The notes below the pieces were generated by a model, which ran no database searches, had not been told where the DNA came from, and was given only the letters and a program-made list of their open reading frames with translations. The translations under genes and the position numbers were made by a program. Below, one piece after another: positions 27,001-40,585 of a DNA stretch of 64,000 nt (the stretch's first letter is position 1; each line of letters opens with the position of its first letter). This DNA is from Apus apus (lineage: Eukaryota; Chordata; Aves; Apodiformes; Apodidae), in assembly GCF_020740795.1 (NCBI RefSeq), contig NC_067294.1, forward strand, positions 4,402,001 through 4,466,000. The letters run 5' to 3'.

Positions 27001-27513
27001 AGCTGCAGCATCCAGACCTGCTGGCTCCAGCTGGCCGAGTTCCGCGAGATCGGGAACTACCTGAAGATCAAATACAACCAAGCCCACAAGCTGGAGATGG
27101 ACAAGAGGCGGATGAGAGCCGGCAACAGCGCCGACAGCCGCGGGGCCACAGCCGAGACCTTCCACCACGTCCACGCCACGGAGCTGGTCTTCCTGGAGGA
27201 CTCTCCCGACTACTGCACGAGGAACGCCAGCCTGGGCCACCAGGGCACCGAGGGCCGCGAGTGCCTGCAGACCGGCAAGAACCTCTCGCAGTGGGAGAAG
27301 AGGAGCTGCCGGCGGCTCTGCACCGAGTGCGGCCTGCGCGTGGAGGAGAGGAGGGCCGAGGTGGTGACCAGCTGCAACTGCAAGTTCCACTGGTGCTGCA
27401 CCGTGCGCTGCGAGCAGTGCCGGCAGCTGGTGGCCAAGCACTTCTGCGCCCGCCGCGAGGCCGCCGCTGCCCCCAACCACATCAGGAGGAGGAACAGGGG
27501 CCATAAGAGATAG
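24020..27513 (+). CDS. WNT8A: WNT8A, secreted Wnt ligand, complete, six coding exons
   Basis: Exons 24020-24090, 24183-24216, 24431-24569, 25519-25644, 25757-25899 and 26950-27513 join in frame at GT/AG junctions to give 358 residues, the usual Wnt8 length. The protein is a secreted lipidated ligand for Frizzled/LRP receptors in axis and mesoderm patterning. A signal peptide ([16 protein letters not shown] onward) ends near residue 22. Then come [11 protein letters not shown], the cysteine-rich Wnt core with [15 protein letters not shown], and [16 protein letters not shown] with the palmitoleoylated serine at 187. The C-terminal cysteine domain ends in a basic RRRNRGHKR tail. N-glycosylation sites N104 (NCS) and N263 (NAS) fall at the same numbers as in Xenopus Wnt8. 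Introns are short (92, 214, 949, 112 and 1050 nt). WNT8A rather than WNT8B is favoured by the NME5 neighbour. No defect is seen. Confidence 0.97.
25910..25974. repeat. Imperfect ATA/ACA trinucleotide-rich run in WNT8A intron 5
   Basis: Right after the exon 5 donor the sequence runs through AATAATAAATAATC, CAGCAACAACAG, ATAATAATAAATAGTAATAATAG. It is an interrupted A-rich trinucleotide microsatellite in the intron. It does not disturb the donor GTAAGT at 25900. Confidence 0.7.
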
Positions 27514-28392
27514 AGGGTGGCCCTGGCACCCGAGGAGGATGCTTTGGTGTCCCCCGAGCTTGGAAGCTGCTAGTGGAGCTGGGGTGAGAAAAAGCATCCC
27601 CGGGGGCTGGAGGGCCAAGCAGGGCATCCCAGCAGGGCCTCCTGTGGATGGGTGCTGTGAGATTAGGAAGCACGAGGCGCGGGCGCTGGGGGACTCTGGT
27701 CCTTGCTTCCCTCAGTATTTACCAGTAGCTTCTTTCTTATTGGGAGTCACTTTATCTGTGTATCAGACAGAGGGAAGAATTTCACTCTGTAGGTGGGCTC
27801 AACCCCTCGTGCCACCACCAGCAGGTCCTCCACGGCCAGCGTTGGGTTTCCAGCCCCATGGCGAGATGGGGACAGGCAGGTCCTGCTGGGTGGCTCCATC
27901 CTGGTGGCCATGAGCACCACAGCTGGGGCAGCTCCAGCTGTTCATGCACAGGGGCTGCTCGGCAGCATTTCTCATGGAAAACTTCTGCACTTTGTGATGG
28001 GAGGGGGTTTTGCAGCACCTTGGGGTGTGCTACGACAACTGCAGCCTCATGAGGGCTTGGAGAGGTTTACAGCCAGTGTTTACAGATTTCCTTTTTTTTT
28101 TCCTTCTTTTTCCTTCAGCTTCTCCCCCCCTCCCCCCATTTTTAACTTTTTTGGTTTGGTACCAGAACCTCTGCACCCAGTAGGCAGTAGCTTTTTGTAT
28201 TTGTACTGGATGAAATTAAGCTGTTGACAATTCCTATACTTTAAAAAATAATAATAATAATTAGCAGGTAAGAATTCAGAATTCTTTATGCCTAATGTTT
28301 ATTAATAAGTTGTATTATTGCTTAGCACAATCTATTTTCTCTATATATTTTGAAGGTATCCCTAAAGAGTTAGATTTTGGACTCTATTTTGC

Positions 28393-28398
28393 AATAAA
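28393..28398 (+). terminator. Poly(A) signal of WNT8A
   Basis: AATAAA lies 880 bases after the WNT8A stop codon and is followed within 30 bases by GATTGTC and a long T-run, a normal GU/U-rich downstream element. The 27514-28392 stretch holds no other strong gene signal and is taken as the WNT8A 3' UTR. Its second half is T-rich and contains short A/T runs. Confidence 0.7.
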
Positions 28399-31300
28399 CA
28401 CCACAAAGAAAAGGATTGTCTTTTTTTTTTTCTCTCCTTTCTGGCTTCCTAGCAGTCTAACTTTAAGTACTAAAATGCCCCTTTCTGTGTAAAGCCAAAC
28501 ATTTGCAAGATTTCTCATCGTGAATCCAAAAGTCACTGAAATCAGGCAGAAGGTTGTTCTCCTTAAACTTCGATAAAAGCTGGCTCCAGTGCCGAGTCCC
28601 TGAAGGGTTTGCTTTAATACCTACTGCTGCAATATATCTCCCCTTTTCCAAGAGCTGAGTAACACAGGTGCTGCCTGCTGAAAGCCAATTTTGCAGCTCC
28701 CAACAGCACTTGGGTTTGCCTACGGCCCCACCTCCCCCAGACAATGCCAGGCTGCCCTGCTTTGATGTGGAAAAGCATCGGCAAAACTCTTGGAGGCACG
28801 AGAGGAGCCCTTTGAACCGGGGACAGGAGAGAAAATGTGGGGACAGTTGTGAATGTGTCTGCTGGTTCCCTGCTGCTCCCGGTGCCAACAGCCCCGGTGG
28901 GGAGGGCAGAGGGGACAGGGGCTGCCCCGGGCAGGTCCTGCTCTTCTCCAGGGCTCTCCAGGACTGCACTCCAGCCTGGTGTGCTCCTGGGAGTCACAGA
29001 GCTGCTCCGGAGGGAGCCAGGGCTGTGCCACCACCCGCACCCACCGTGCAAAGGCAAAGGCTGCTCTGCCAGGTTTGTTTTCCAGCCAGCGGAAGGAGGA
29101 GAGAGAAGCGAGACAAACCGAAGCCCGGGCGGTGCCAGCGCGGTGCAGCCCGCGCTGCAAACGCCTGGGTGCTGTTGTACCCGGGGGTCCCGGGGCTGGC
29201 CGTGCAAACACAGCCTGGACACACACCCGGGAAAAATCAGGAAGCTCTCAGTGTAAAACACACGAGCTGGGAAGCACAACTCGCCACCGAGCGTTTCATT
29301 TCGCAGAGCAGTCTCGTTAAAGCTGCAGCCCACCCTGCGGGGGCTTGTTCACTGCCTTGGGAGCAGCTGCTCCGAACGTGTCTGTAACTAACAGGCCACA
29401 CCAACGAAGCACAAAACACCAAGATTTTTGCACAGCGTCACCACAAGAGCATTTACAACCCACCAAAATTTAAGGCTGACCTGGAAATGATACAACCAGA
29501 CAAACCAAACCCCTTTCCTGCATCTTGTGTGCAGAGCACCAGAGGGTTTGCTTCTGTCACAGCTGCTGTGGGTGCCTGGGGGCTCAGCAGCACCAGCCCC
29601 GTGTCTGGGCAGCCCTGGGAGCTGCCAAAATCCCACAGAGCCACACACTGAGGGTACACAGAACACAGTGGCTGCTGCTGAGCACCCACAAGAAGGAGAC
29701 TGTTTCACCCAAGCAGGCACACAAACCCTCCTGCTCTCTGCCAGCTGCAGGGTTAACACACTGCACAGGTAAATCCCAGGAGCAGGTGTGTTCAGGACAT
29801 GCTGCCCACCTTACACAGCTCTCTGCAGCATCTTTTCAAACTGACATTATAACAGACAATAAGTGACAGGTTTGCAGGTGCCCATAGCATCAGACACCTG
29901 TTCCATGTGGGCTGTATCCCAAGGAAAGGGGCTGTGGAGAGGAGCAGAGATACCACAGCAGAGATGGATCCTTCTCCCAATGAACCCTCCCATTCCCACC
30001 CACCTGCAGCCAGGGGCTCACCCAGCCAGCACTCATACCCACTGCATTGCATTCAAATGCTGAAGATGAACAGTTCTTCCTTTAATTTGTCTAATTGCTT
30101 TTTTAAATCCATTTACATTTCTGGCAACCAGACTATCTAAAGCAACAAGCATAGCTCATGCAAAAGCCATGCAAAAGCCAGAGACCAAATGCAAATTGAA
30201 GCAAACTCAAGAGAAAGTTACCTACCATCCTATGATACAAATATTCCATTCTCTTTTTCTAGCATTGAGTCTGAACAAATACAAAAGACAACTCTACAAC
30301 TTAGACTAGCACCTTGCCAGAGATACTACAATCCTGAAGAGGCTGAAGCTCCCTTATCCTCCCCTTTGTTGCTTGGATACAACAGCCATCAATTCTCACT
30401 ACATTCACTACAAAACAATAGAAATTCAGGATCATCTTAATCCATCATGGCACTGTCAGGGAGCCCTGACACCCCTGCCCACTGGCACTCACTTTCAGCA
30501 GGAACACACAGAGAAATTCCATGGGCACAGGGCAGTAAACCCAAGGCTGCCTGCAAGACATGGCCCATCAGGCTGATTCATCCCTTCAGCAGGAATTTTA
30601 TCTGGGCAGCAAACTCTTGCACAGCAGTTTTCAAAATAAATACCAGCACAGAGCAGAGCAAAGTCCTGCCAGCTGCTGGTTTGCAAAAGCTCAGCCTCCA
30701 AGGCCAGCCAAAGACCACTTGAAGAGAGTGATGATGGCTTCAAACCTGGATGCATTTATTCATGATTACCCAGAGTCAACTCCAGTTTGGGATACTGATT
30801 CCAACCACCTGTAATTCACTGCCTGCTTGGAGGGAGAGATGAACTGCCCCTAGAAACCCTTGAGGAGGAACCTAACTGTCCTCCTGCAGTCATAGTAGTG
30901 AACCTAATTAGAAGGAAAAAGTTAAAATCTTAATCTGGGCCAGGTGCTGTATGAACTCAACCAAAATCCTCCTGTGTGCCCCCAAGGAGCTGTTGGGACT
31001 GCCTCAACTCTCTGGGGCTGAGGAATCCCTGCAGCACTGGGATGCAGGAAGAGATGCTGGAGGTGCAGAGGACCTGAGCTGAGGATGCCCTGGAGCAGGC
31101 ACACCCCACCCAGCCCCTTAAGGGAGGTATTCAGGAAGGGCTGTGGAGCTGCTTGGACAGTCTTAGAGCAGCACCTTCCTGTTTGGCCAGGCCTGACCAG
31201 AGCTGCTGCTCACAGGACACAGCCATTGCCATGGCCAGAGTAACCTATGTGATGAGAAGGCTGTGGGACACCAGGTGTATTGGTCTGAAATCCCCATCGG

Positions 31301-31595
31301 CTTTGTGGAGATTTACCACCTCCTGCAGTCTATTTGTGTCTTTATTTTCAGAAAGGACTGGTTTACACTCCATTAAAAAAAACCAAAAAAACAAAAAACA
31401 AAACATTTCCTAAATTAAGAAACAAAAGTTCAAAGAAGTTCAGCTCTAGTGTTACCACACACCAAGGTGGGCTTAGGTCAGAGCTGCCTGCTCAGCTATT
31501 GAGATTGTTTCAGAACATCAGTGTTGGGATTTAAAAAGGTATATAAATGTAGTGTTTAAGAACATGGTTTAAGCACTGGACTTAGCAGAATTAGG

Positions 31596-31672
31596 TTAAT
31601 AGATGGCAGTTAGGTTATGGTTGGACTCAATGATCTTAAAGGTCTTTTCCAACCCAAAGGACTCTGTGATTT
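31596..31672 (+). mobile_element. CR1 LINE, truncated 3'-end fragment
   Basis: The stretch with GTTATGGTTGGACTCAATG, ATCTTAAAGGTCTTTTCC and AACCCAAAGGACTCTGTGAT is the typical sense-strand 3' terminus of CR1 retroposons, including the degraded ATTCTATGATT-type tail. Only some 77 bp are clear. Similarity may begin a little earlier, near 31545. It is an old, 5'-truncated copy. Confidence 0.85.
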
Positions 31673-32039
31673 GTGCTTGGAGGTTGAGGTACTGCAGCAA
31701 GCAACACCTGCCCCAGACCCCCGCCCCTTGACAGGTCATATCTCTGTGCAGTGACCATCAGCAAGATGAGAATCGAGTTTATTTAATTGCCTCAGGGCTT
31801 TGCTGTTGACCACAGAGGACCAGGAGGGCATCTGCTTGATCCAGTGGCAGGGCTGAGAGGCACAGAGCCCCAGGGCTGCCCGTGGACAGGCCACACACAC
31901 CGAGGGTCTTCAGGGAGTAGTTTGGAGTGGGGCAGCTTTGGCCCAGCACTGTCCTTCCCACCCATTCCCACCCCAGCTGGGGGCTCTGCTCCCCCTGACA
32001 CCCCCCAGCAGCCCCCCTTTACCCCAGCCTGCTCTGCTT

Positions 32040-32370
32040 CAGCTGTTAAACTCCTTGCTGGGTGGATTACCTTTAATTTATGCCACCAGTGCCCTTTCAT
32101 GGATTATAATTCCGCACGAGATGCTTGTGCTGCATCCTCCCCCCGTATTAAAGTGTCAGGAGTATATCCCCAGGCCATCCATCTTCAGCACTTCCGCACG
32201 GGCTTGGCAATTCTCTGACATGAATATTATGGCTCTCAATGCCCAGTCTCCATCACTCAAGCTGACAAGTGTTAGAATCTCCTCTCTTCAGCAGGGTAAG
32301 AGACCTTTTCATATGCAGCGCAGATTCCCGGTCACGCTGCATCTGGTGCAGTGAAGCCAGCGAGTGAAGC
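32040..32370. promoter_or_regulatory. Candidate conserved non-coding block
   Basis: Here TTACCTTTAATTTATGCC, CATGGATTATAATTCC, GTATTAAAGTG and CATGAATATTATGG lie close together in otherwise balanced sequence. Such density of homeobox-type cores is common in developmental enhancers. It lies about 4.5 kb past the WNT8A stop. There is no frame with family similarity. Conservation is not tested. Confidence 0.2.
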
Positions 32371-35300
32371 AGCTCCCTGAAGTCTTAAAAAACAAGTCAC
32401 AGGTCCTTTCCGACTTGCAAAAACCAACTCTTAGCATGACAAAGTTAAAGGGCCTTAATCAGCCCCTGGGTTAGCCCCTGCTAGTGCCAGTCCCTTAGAG
32501 GGGGATGAAAAAGCATCTGTGCCTTCTGCTGGAATTATTGACAGGGGTTTTTGGGGAAGGATGGGGGATTTGGGAGTCTGGCTTGCCGGAACGTACAGGA
32601 AAGATTTTTGTGACAGTTAATGACTTTGAAACCTCAATTCTAATCTGAAGCAACTTCTTTTTCTTTTTTCTTTTTTAAGTGAGGTGCTTAAAGTTAGATC
32701 CCTAAACACCACCAGCCTAATTCCCAAAGCTGCTAAGCACCTGGGCTTCCCACAGTGCAGGGGTTTCCCTCTACATGTCCCTTGAGAGAAGCAGAGGGAC
32801 AAAACTGCCCTCAAAATCCCTTCCAGCTCAGACCTTCACAGCTGTGCTGTAGTGGGGACACTCCAGTCCATGTTGCAGGACAGAAAGGGAATCCCCTGGA
32901 ACTGAACTTTGTGGTGAGTCAAGTTAAATCCCTCCTACAAAATTCACGTTACCCCAAATCTTTAGCTAAACTGGTGCCTCCTTTTCTTCCCTGGAGAGCA
33001 AAAGCACTTCATAGCAACTTTGCCACCTTCCCCCTGCGAAGCTCCTTGTGGTGGCTCATTGCCAGCACAGAGCAACAGAAACTTGTTAACACCTTTTTCA
33101 GCTCCCTCTTAATAAAGCCGAGGCAATTAACAGCTTCGCCATTTACAAAACAAATCCTCTTTGCAACACCTGAGAAAAAGGGTTACATGTGTTTCCCAAA
33201 CATTTCTCAGCTGAGGAGAACACCTTCAATAACTCTGCAGGGAAATGTTGCATCTGCTCTCCCTGGCTGGAGAGGACAGGTCCATATTCTCCATGAGTTC
33301 ATACTGGGCTTCCATCCAGGAGGTCTGATGAGCAAGCACGGGTCTGCTGGGAAGGTTTCTTATCCAAGGGTCATTCCAAGGAGAAAGAGGTGTACAAGGA
33401 GCCAGGGTGGGAGATATTTGCCAACCAGCTGGTCCTTACTTCTGGTATGGCCACATGTGATGGTGTGCAAGAGGTGTGGGTAAGGTAGGTTGTTCCCCTC
33501 CAGAGATGTTCCCCTGAGTGGCTGGGGGAGTGGGTAATGTACAGCAGATTTACACAGGGATTCACAAGCTCCCCCACTTCTTTTTCTGGTTCCCTGCTCT
33601 CTCCTAGGATACATCCCATGCCCCCCATTTTGCAAATCACTGTCCTGGCTTACAGTGCAGTAAATTGCCCCTTTTCAAACAAGCCTCAAGGAGATGAGCA
33701 AGAGAACAGAAGATTGATGGATGAGAGACAATCAAATAAATGTAACTTCCAATGTAGTTTCAAAATTAATTCCTTCCTCCTCTTTTCCTCTCCCATCCCA
33801 CTCTCCCCTCCTCCAAACACACAGAGAGGCCTATAATTTATGGAACAAGGAAGGTGACATGTTCCCTAACTAAACTATTATTTGGGTGCAGACGTGCAGG
33901 AGTACTCCCAGCCAAAGTGGACTTTGTCCAAATGCTTCTGGGGTTTGGAAAAGACCCTGTCTAAAGCTTGTATCACATCTCAGACCCAAACTTGTCCCCT
34001 CCAGAGGGTCTGAAATGCAGAGAGGGAAGGAAATGGTGTTGCTGGTTACTCCAAGTGCAGTGAGGAGCAGAGACTGATGACCACAGCTAGGAAATGTTGG
34101 CTAAAAACAGTTGGGAGGTAAAGAAGAGAAGCAACCATGTGGGACAGAGTGAGACAGGTCCAGAAAATGAAAGAGAATAAGTATAATCTGTTGTAGAAGG
34201 GGAACATAGAGCTTTACAAGGAGAAGGATATGATGGGAAATTGAAAAAGAGATCTCAAGTAGTATTTTAGCTTTTCTTTACTTTCTCTTCCTAGCTTTTC
34301 TCCAGTGTCCCATGCAATGTTAATCGAAGCCACTTGTGGGCATGGCCAGGAGAGAATAGCTCGTCAGGGGACATATGACCACAGAGCCTGGACAGTATAC
34401 GGCCCTTAATTTCCTCCTCTGATGCTTTCAATAGCTCATGGGAGGCCATAAAAGATGATAATGCAGAGGCCAGTGGAAAGACTGTAAAACAGTGGGGAGA
34501 GGCACAAGTGTTACCTCGCTGGGGCTCAAACTCAGGCCATGCATGGGCTGAGTTTGCTGGTTGCAAGCTCCTCTGCTTGGGACAGCAGCTGCACTCCACA
34601 GCCCACCACACAGCCTGGCTGCCAGGGCTCCAAAATGCTGTAATGAGTTAAGTGGTCTGAGGATGAGGACAATGGTTCTCAGGTTTTTTCCCAGTTCCAC
34701 TGACTTTTCTAACTCATAACACTTAGCTCCTGGCCTTATTGTCTAAAAGGATCATCCACAAGAGTATAGCTGAGAGTTTTAAAGCCTTCAATTTCTATTT
34801 CTCTCCCTTTTGCCCAGTGCTTTGCAGCTAAACCTACTCTGACCCAGCTCTCCATCCCCACTCCTGCCAGGCAGACACGTCTGCTGGCCAGCTGCCATCA
34901 GCCACGGCAGGGACAAGGCACCTCCTCCCTATCACTAAGTGGATTCCAAAGGCAATAAGCAAGAGAATAATTAAATTAACTCAGTCTCAAACACGTCCCG
35001 AGGTGCTGAGCACTCCCAGCACTGCAGCAGCACCGCAGGTGTCTGGAGAGCAGGTAATTCAGGTGGGTGGCAGGCGGCAAACGTGGCTCCAGGGGACACC
35101 TCTGCTGGGGCGGGAGCTCCGGCGGCAGCCGATCCCGGACAGGTGTGCTGGGAAGAGACTCCCAGAACGTCTTTGCTCTCGTTAGCTCAGGTCCAGGAAG
35201 AAACCAGCTACATTTATGCTTTGATGTGCTTAACTTAATAAGCCTTATCCCAGGGCAAACGGTTGTACTTGCCAGCTTGGACTGCTTCATCCTCCTGCTT

Positions 35301-38300
35301 CTCTCTTGTCCCATGGGCTTTTCCCTGCGGGGTGCTGGGACTGTCATCTCAGAGCAGCCTGAGCCTCTGTTTTACCAAACAGCCTCCTATTTACACTCCC
35401 TGTGAAACATCTCTATGCTTTAGATAGCAGCACAGTCATTATTTCCCTCCCCCCCACCCCCCCGATCTACTACAGGCTGTGAGACCTGAATCTGGGTCTG
35501 CTAACAGCTCACAGTTTGGGACTGATCAGGTCACAGCCTTCCCTCAGCTCCATCGTCAAGGTGTGCATGGGGAGCCTGGGCTGGCTCTGGCCAGGGTTAG
35601 TGGCAGGGCAGAGGACATCCCCACTGCAGAGCTTTATCTCACTGATCACCAGGGAGGTCACAAATCACCCTCCTTCAAGCAGTTGGGAGCAGTAAATTGT
35701 ACCTCTTGTATCCAGACACCAATGTCCCAGAGCCAGGCCAGGTACATTGATAAGGAGATAGTGCAAATGGTCAAACAGGATGGAGCCCAAAAGTCACAAT
35801 CTGCTGTGCTTTAACCCAGCAATTGCCATATCAGTGGGGGAGTCTTATTTAGATTATTTTAGATTATCTCCCTTTCCAAAGGGGGCTGCCCTGGCCAAGG
35901 ATTTGCCACTGTCCTTCAGTTTCATGTGAAATCTGAGATCCTCTTCACTAAGTACAGGGTGTTTTGTATGTTTTCAACACCAATTTAATTACAGCTGTGA
36001 TCAAATAAATATTTGGGAAGTGTAACAAATACTGCTATGAAGAGAACTCAGAAGTGCAATCAGCTCCTTTGAGTTTTAAACCCCAGATGGTCTTTGGGGC
36101 ACTTCTACTCTGTTCTGTGAAAAAGAGGTAATTAATTTCCACATGCCTGTGATTACTTCAGTATTGCATTCATCACCCTGGCTTGCAACCACGCTAGCCA
36201 CTTTTCAACTCATCCCCTTGAAATCCAGCTGTAAGCAGACACTGACCTCACCCCAGGGAACTATTTTCTTGAAGACTTTTTCTAGCACTAAAAACACAGT
36301 TACATCTTGGTAGGCTATTAAATCCACACGTGGAAATGAACTCATCTATCATCTTTTGCATGCAGTTTAGCTGCCTCTTAAGGAGCTACAAATGCATTAC
36401 AGCAGCCCACTAAAGCAGTTCACAGGTCTTGCTTTATTTTCCCAGACAGACCATTTCTTCCTTGGAGATGACTGACTTTTGGGAAAATGTGTCAACCAAG
36501 GAGTCATGGAATAACAGATTCATCCTGCAGGTGCTGCTCCCTGGAACAAATACCACCCTTTGAACAACAGGCAGCTTTTCAGCACCAAGACCCTTGTTTT
36601 TCACAGCTACATGAGGATGGGGAAAAAAAAATGAAGGCCCAAAGGCTGGAAAAATGAAACCCAAAAGCAGTGAAGCACTGCAGAGACAAGCAGAGGGGTG
36701 CTCATAGGGTACAAGGAGACTTGCCAGAGGGACCTGCCCTGCAGGAGCTATGTTCAAGCAGCAGTTTGTCACTGGGGCCACAGATGCCTGGGAAGTGAAT
36801 GAGGATGAGCTGTGGTGGCAGGTTCACTCCCTGGGTTTAGTCCAGCGTTGTCCTCTGCTCTGTGGAGGGAAGGTCCATCATTTGCCATTTGGCAGATCTC
36901 TCAAGATCAAGGGGCTGCTCCACAAGCACTCAGCTGCTAGAGCCAGGCAGTGAGCAACAGGACATGAAATCTCACCCATCTCACCAGGGTGCAGCTGCTT
37001 CTGTGATGAGCCAAAGACACCCTGATTTTCTGAGATACCACAGGAGACACACAGAGTGATCTGCTTGCTGAAAGACATGGCTTCTCAAGACAGATAAATA
37101 AATAAAAAAAAAAAAACAACTGGAAAAAGGCTAATGGTAAAAAGTCAACAGAAATCCTTAAAACAAGGTTTGTATGTGCTAGTCTTCCTTCTTAATTCCA
37201 GTTGAGTCCCTGCTGCCATGGACACAGGGGCTTCTAGCCTGTTCCTCAGAGGTCTGACTGCTAATCCACCCACCAGTCCATGAAGAAGAAACACTCTGGA
37301 GATCTCATCTAGGTTAGAAATTGTCCTTACTTCCTCATGACAGCCCAGCTGATAAGACAGCTGTGCCACAGAGTCCTTTCCATTGCAAACCACACTGGGG
37401 CAAATCACCAACTGTTCTGCTGAAATGCCTTTATAGTTAAGAAAAATTCTCAGTGGCAATGATGACATGCAGGTTTTACATGTCAAGTTTTTAAATGCAT
37501 TTTTTCCCTAAACATTCAGCATTTCTTGACCCCCATTAATATTTTTTTAACTCCTTTTCAAAAGGGGTAACAGTTTCCAGCAGAAAGCCATTTCTGACTG
37601 ACTTCCCCACGGGCCTGCGGTGCGTGACACGCAAATGATACCTCTGCAAAGGTGCAAAGAGCTGGGGGAAAAAGGTGAGTAAGGCAGTTGCTGGGCAAAG
37701 AATCACACAGCCTGTATTTACTTAGCAATTTTAGAACTTACTTGCTGTGATGCAGGAAGAGATCACAGCTGATCAAAGGCCAGGAGTCACCCCACGTTGG
37801 CTTCTTGCTCCTCTGCCCCACCAGCACTAAGGCCTTGGGAACACTGGAAACACCTCTGGGCTTTGCACAGGTTGGACGGCCTCCTCACAATTGCAATTTT
37901 GTCCTTTTTAGGATGTCAGAAGACTCTGAGGTCCTCAGATCTGGCTTCAATCTCCTTTCAACTCAAAAACATCCTGAGCAGCATTTGGCTCCCTGGCTGA
38001 TGGTCCAGAGGAGCAGACAATCTGCTTCCCAGGCTCCATCACATGGGATGGCAGAGAAAAACAGATACAATCCAGTCTGGCAGTGGCAGAGGTTTTCATA
38101 TTACTTTGTTGCTTCATTTATTGCCATTAATATTTTTTAAAGCACTTACTCAAGATCCTACACATACCCAGTATATTTAAAAACACTCCTTCCACATTAA
38201 TCATGTAGGAGGAACAAAACATTTTGTGCCAACATACTGATACTTGCACTGGAAAGCCCCTGAAGTGTTCCAGCCAAGAAAAAATGCCCTCTCCATGGCA

Positions 38301-40425
38301 ATGGGCAGCCAGGTAAACTTCCTGTGTGGCTGGCAAGTCAGAAAGCTGGTAGACATGTCAGGAAAAGTCAAGCCTAGAATAAGAATATGCCATCAGCTGC
38401 TCACATGGGCACAGCCCCTTTATGTGGGGACCCTCCAGAGTGAGGATCTAGATACCTTCTCAGGACATGGTGTCTGTACTGTCAGTCATTCAGGAAAGCA
38501 AAACCTCTTTGAAAGTAGAGAGTAATGCAGAAATATAATCTTGATTTCCACCAAGTCAGGTATAACAGCACTGATGGCAAGGGCAGGACTGCCCAGTCCA
38601 TGGAGAGACTTGGTCTGCTCCAAGACAGCCTCTCTCTGCTGCAGCCTCACTTAAAAGACACTCACCTTCATCTCTTCTCTCATCTCCCAGAATCTTACTA
38701 GTTTAGCTGAATGGGTTAATCATGACTCACCTTATTATTTCTTCCAAAGAAAAGATCCAGAAAGTTACCACATTCCCCTTAGGTGTCTGCACCTCCTGCT
38801 GTGGCCTGAACTTAAGACACCAGAGGAGCTGCAATATTAGCTGCACTGGAATGTTTTGGTTTTCCTTTGCAAAACAGACCCATCTCTCCAAGTGTGAATG
38901 TGCTTCAGTTACCAAAACATACTTGAGAGGGGAAAAACGAAAATTTCCTTTTTTTTTTTTAATTTAACTAAAGAGTTCCCATTTTTGTTAAAAGCAAACA
39001 GAGAAAGGCAAGTCTCCACATGTTTCCCTTGCACTATATGCAGGAAGACTTACTACATGTAAGAAAAAACTTTCAGAAAACAGTTTTTTCCTCTACAGAT
39101 TAAACAAATTCCCGTCAACAATCTGTCACCTCTGTGCACAAATCCCACAAGCTCCATGGGCAGAAACTATTTCATGCTACATGTGTGCACATTAAAGACA
39201 CATTTCATTTCTGGAAAACCCACTTGGCAGCAGGTCCCACATTTCACAGGCACGGGTGGGTTGGCACACACAAACAGTGACTTCAGAAAATTCTTCTGTG
39301 TTTAAACTTTCTCAACTATAAAGAAGAAAATCTATAGCAGAACAGCAGATTAATACTAGTAGCTGACAATGAAACAATTGATTTTCATTGGAGCTGGATA
39401 GATAAATAAAGATCAAATTTCATGAAACTACAAGGGAGTAAAAAGCAAAAGCTGCCAGTTCATATTATCAGGTCATACTCACACTGACATAACAGCATTC
39501 ACTTCTAGGAGAATTACACCAGATTAGTACCTAAGGACATGGCCCAGAATCATCTTCTGTAGTAAATCTATAATAGCACATATAAACCTGTTATTTTAAA
39601 AATATACTTCACCTTACAGCTTTTCCCTCACTTCAGCTGAAGGTCACTGTTTGTATCCAGAAAACAGCAGAGGGGAAAAAAAATAGCTAGAAAATGTAAT
39701 TGTCTGTCAGTCTTGGCTCTCTCTGTCCAGGTCAGTCCTGCAAAGACACACCTGTGACTGTCACTGAGCAGAGCTCAGTAAGAACATTAATTTACAAGGT
39801 GGAGGCATAAGGAAACACTTTACTTCAGTGTTGCAGGAACAGAGGAAGGCACAGGCAGCCAGATCTGAGTTTGCAGAGAAGAGGAACATACCTGTCCTCA
39901 CCTGGCCTTTCCTCTACCTGTTCTCTTTGTTTTGCAGCTCCAAAACATGGTAGAAGTGAACACACTGTGTGGATTCCTTTTTAGTGGCTGTAGACAGCAA
40001 CCCAGGACAGAAAACAAAGTGGTTGGAGATGCCTCTGGAGCAGAGAGCCACAGATCCAGTCCCAGACTCACCAGTATCGCTGGGGCTGAGTGACTCCTGC
40101 CTCAGAGTGCACTTCAGACCTGCTAGTTTAATAGACAGATTACACCAGAAATAGCCCACAGATGAAGTATGACTTCTCACAGCCCCCCAGCTTCCCTCTC
40201 CCACAGCTGTGTTACATCAAAGTATTCTTATTTTCAGTCAAAAAGGTTGTTTTGGCTTAAACTGATTCCCACTGAACTGAACTTACATGTCATTATTACT
40301 GCAATGCCTCGGCAAGAGACATGATAAAATATCACCTTTTCCTTTACTACTAGGCATTCTTACAAGCTATCAGACCAACTGATTCTATAAGATTATTCTG
40401 TAATACATGTTGTTTTTAAATCAAG

Positions 40426-40585
40426 CCTTGGCTGGACTGAAAGAAAACTGCCCACTACTTTCTGATTACGATTTAGGAAGTCCAGAAGTCATTAACAGAT
40501 TTGTAACAGGAGTTACTGGAGTGATAGCAGCTCTCTGTATTGAAACATCTTACCACAAACAGAGAAATCCTCTCGACATATTCAG
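40426..40585 (+). other. Exon-like open stretch, unassigned
   Basis: A 160-nt stretch is open in one frame between a weak acceptor (TGTTTTTAAATCAAG) and a good donor (TTCAG/GTAACA). It would encode peptides such as LKENCPLLSDYDLG and INRFVTGVTGVIAALC. I recognise no family, and no partner exon could be found. On the - strand the neighbouring 40.47-40.76 kb is also open and hydrophobic. Chance is the most likely explanation. A lone exon of an unannotated transcript is the alternative. Confidence 0.12.

Noticed and set aside
26800-27627. 275-codon open frame on the - strand
   Set aside because: It is the antisense shadow of WNT8A exon 6, which is GC-rich and poor in reverse-strand stops.
28614-29387. 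Open frames of 239 codons on both strands downstream of WNT8A
   Set aside because: Two opposite frames of equal length in a CpG-bearing block are typical of stop-poor DNA. No domain, promoter or splice pattern supports either.
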